A stretch of 12,802 bases of DNA, from positions 1 through 12,802 of the forward strand of contig JAHINZ010000074.1 in assembly GCA_018895795.1 (NCBI GenBank), written 5' to 3'. The position numbers were made by a program, and so were the translations under genes. A model generated the notes under the pieces. That model worked only from the letters and a program-made list of their open reading frames with translations. It was not told the DNA's origin and did no database searches. Positions 11,157 through 12,802 of this stretch are shown here, piece after piece. Source of the stretch: Alphaproteobacteria bacterium. GTDB lineage: Bacteria > Pseudomonadota > Alphaproteobacteria > Caulobacterales > Caulobacteraceae. Each line of letters starts with the position of its first letter. Position 1 is the first letter of the stretch.

Positions 11157-12802
11157 ATGGCTGACGGCTCATTGACGGCCAAGCGGCAGGAAATCGCGCT
11201 GCTACGCCGTCTCGAGGAACGCATTCTCTGGCTGGCCTCGTGGACGATCCACAACGCCAATCACCTGCGCGAGAGCCGTGACGGCTTGAAGGTGGGCGGT
11301 CACCAGGCGTCCTGCGCCTCAATGACCACGCTGATGACGGCGCTCTACATGAAGGCGCTGCGACCGCAGGATCGCGTGGCGGTCAAGCCGCACGCCAGCC
11401 CGGTGTTTCACGCCATCCAGCACCTGTTTGGTCGTCAGAGCCTGGACAACCTCAAGCGGTTCCGGTCGCTGGGCGGCGCCCAGTCCTATCCGTCCCGCAC
11501 CAAGGATGTCGACGACGTCGATTTCTCGACCGGATCGGTCGGCCTGGGCGTGGCCATGACCGCCTTCGCCTCGCTGTCTCAGGACTATCTGGCGGCCCGG
11601 GGGGCGGTGAAGCCCGAGGCGATGGGGCGGATGATCTCATTGCTCGGCGACGCCGAGCTGGACGAGGGCAACATCTACGAGGCCCTGATCGAGGCCTGCA
11701 AGCACGACGTACGCAACACCTGGTGGATCGTCGACTACAATCGCCAGAGCCTGGACGCGACCACCCAGGACCGCATGTTCACCCGGTATGGCGAGATCTT
11801 CGAGGCCGCCGGCTGGACGGTCGAGACGCTGAAATGGTCCAAACGCCAGCGGGACGCCTTCGCCAAGCCGGGCGGCGAGGCGCTGCGAACCTGGATTGAA
11901 ACCACGCCCAACGACCTCTATTCGGCCCTGACCTATCAGGGCGGCGCGGCGTGGCGCGAGCGTCTGGCGGTCGATCTGGCCGATGACCCTGCGGCCCTGG
12001 CCCTGATCGCCGGTTACAAGGATCTCGATCTGGCCGAACTGATGACCGAACTGGGCGGTCATTGCCTTGAAACCCTGCTGGAGGCTTTCGATCGCGCCAC
12101 CCAGGACGATGCGCCGCGCTTCATCATCGCCTACACGGTCAAGGGTCTACGCCTGCCGTTTCAGGGCCATAAGGACAACCATTCGGGCCTGATGACCCCG
12201 ACCCAGATCGCTGAACTGCGCAAGCGCCTGGGCGTCGTCGAGGGCGAGGAGTGGGATCCGCTGTCGGGCCTGTCCAGCGCCGAACGCACGGCCCTTAAGG
12301 GCCTGATCGCCCGCGCGCCCTTCGCCGCCGATGTCCAGCGCCGGCACGTCGCGCCGACCATCGCCACGCCCAGCGCCGATGTCCTGCTTGAGGCTGTCGC
12401 GGGGGGCGGGGAGCAGTCGACCCAGGCGGCCTTCGGCAAGGTGATGTTCGAGATCGCCCGCCGCGCCGACGAGTTCTCGGGGCGGGTCGTGACCACCTCG
12501 CCGGACGTGACGGTCTCCACCAACCTCGGGGGCTTCGTGAACCGGCGGGGGGTTTTTCACCGCCGGGCCCATGAGGATGTCTTCAAGCACCGGCGCATTC
12601 CCTCGGCCCAGGTCTGGTCCAAGGTCGAGACCGGTCAGCACATCGAACTGGGCATCGCCGAGAACAATCTGTTCATCACCCTTGCGGCGCTAGGCCTGAC
12701 CGCGCCGCTGTTTGGCGAGCGCCTGTTCCCGGTCGGGACCCTTTACGATCCCTTCATCGCGCGCGGTCTCGATGCGCTGAACTATGCCTGCTACCAGGAC
12801 GC
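11157..12802 (+). CDS. AceE/transketolase-like thiamine-diphosphate enzyme, 5' part
   Basis: Starts at ATG 11157 with GGTGAGG just upstream and runs off the window after 548 codons. The N-terminal half is the ThDP pyrophosphate-binding domain: GGHQASCASMTTLMTALY (about 47-64), KPHASPVFHAIQHLFG, SYPSRTKDVDDVDFSTGSVGLGVAMTAFA, and the ThDP/Mg motif GDAELDEGN (from 164) ending in DYNRQS (Asn195). HASP and the motif spacing are closest to homodimeric pyruvate dehydrogenase E1 (AceE) and its homologues. The pyrimidine-binding domain begins near residue 420 (STQAAFGKVMFEIA); Glu502 in GQHIELGIAENN is where the cofactor-activating glutamate is expected. It lacks the longer N-terminal region of E. 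coli AceE, and no E2 or E3 gene is visible, so a 2-oxoacid dehydrogenase E1, or a transketolase-like enzyme with another substrate, are both open. It starts 15 bp after the RND permease stop and is probably cotranscribed with it. Confidence 0.82.
   Translation, partial: MADGSLTAKRQEIALLRRLEERILWLASWTIHNANHLRESRDGLKVGGHQASCASMTTLMTALYMKALRPQDRVAVKPHASPVFHAIQHLFGRQSLDNLKRFRSLGGAQSYPSRTKDVDDVDFSTGSVGLGVAMTAFASLSQDYLAARGAVKPEAMGRMISLLGDAELDEGNIYEALIEACKHDVRNTWWIVDYNRQSLDATTQDRMFTRYGEIFEAAGWTVETLKWSKRQRDAFAKPGGEALRTWIETTPNDLYSALTYQGGAAWRERLAVDLADDPAALALIAGYKDLDLAELMTELGGHCLETLLEAFDRATQDDAPRFIIAYTVKGLRLPFQGHKDNHSGLMTPTQIAELRKRLGVVEGEEWDPLSGLSSAERTALKGLIARAPFAADVQRRHVAPTIATPSADVLLEAVAGGGEQSTQAAFGKVMFEIARRADEFSGRVVTTSPDVTVSTNLGGFVNRRGVFHRRAHEDVFKHRRIPSAQVWSKVETGQHIELGIAENNLFITLAALGLTAPLFGERLFPVGTLYDPFIARGLDALNYACYQD

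Overview
The window is a GC-rich (roughly two thirds G+C by eye), gene-dense piece of a bacterial chromosome. The protein sequences and the dapA-smpB pair point to an alphaproteobacterium, most likely Caulobacter or a close relative in the Caulobacteraceae; this is an inference from protein character, with no rRNA or database match behind it. I see no tRNA, rRNA, IS element, prophage gene or CRISPR array.

Layout. (1) At 1-701 on the plus strand lie the 3' end of dapA and all of smpB, with overlapping stop and start codons. (2) Converging on them at 712-1405 (minus) is a compact operon of three unrecognised small genes (81 aa, 111 aa, and a 36-aa single-pass membrane peptide). It is read out of an AT-rich island at about 1421-1530. 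(3) At 1700-5026 (minus) is a four-gene operon: DUF969 membrane protein, DUF979 membrane protein, DUF2891 protein and a spermidine-synthase-like methyltransferase. All junctions overlap or nearly touch. It looks like an uncharacterised two-subunit permease with two soluble partners. (4) Divergent from it at 5175-5951 (plus) is an adducin-type class II aldolase-fold protein, followed by a textbook intrinsic terminator that lies inside the signal-peptide region of the next gene, a probable outer-membrane beta-barrel protein. (5) At 6814-11141 (plus) are a periplasmic adaptor and an HAE1-type RND efflux permease. They sit behind a 10+2+10 bp perfect palindrome that covers the likely -35 box. (6) Fifteen bases after the permease stop begins an AceE/transketolase-like thiamine-diphosphate enzyme, cut off by the window end. 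Its Shine-Dalgarno can pair with a sequence that also pairs elsewhere.

How the parts work together. SmpB serves tmRNA ribosome rescue and DapA lysine/diaminopimelate synthesis; they are neighbours by position, not pathway. The DUF969-DUF979-DUF2891-methyltransferase operon is the best candidate for an undescribed functional unit: probable import of a small solute plus processing by unknown soluble proteins. The RND pair is a drug or metabolite exporter whose outer-membrane channel is not in the window. Its tight linkage to a ThDP enzyme suggests either co-regulation or translational coupling.
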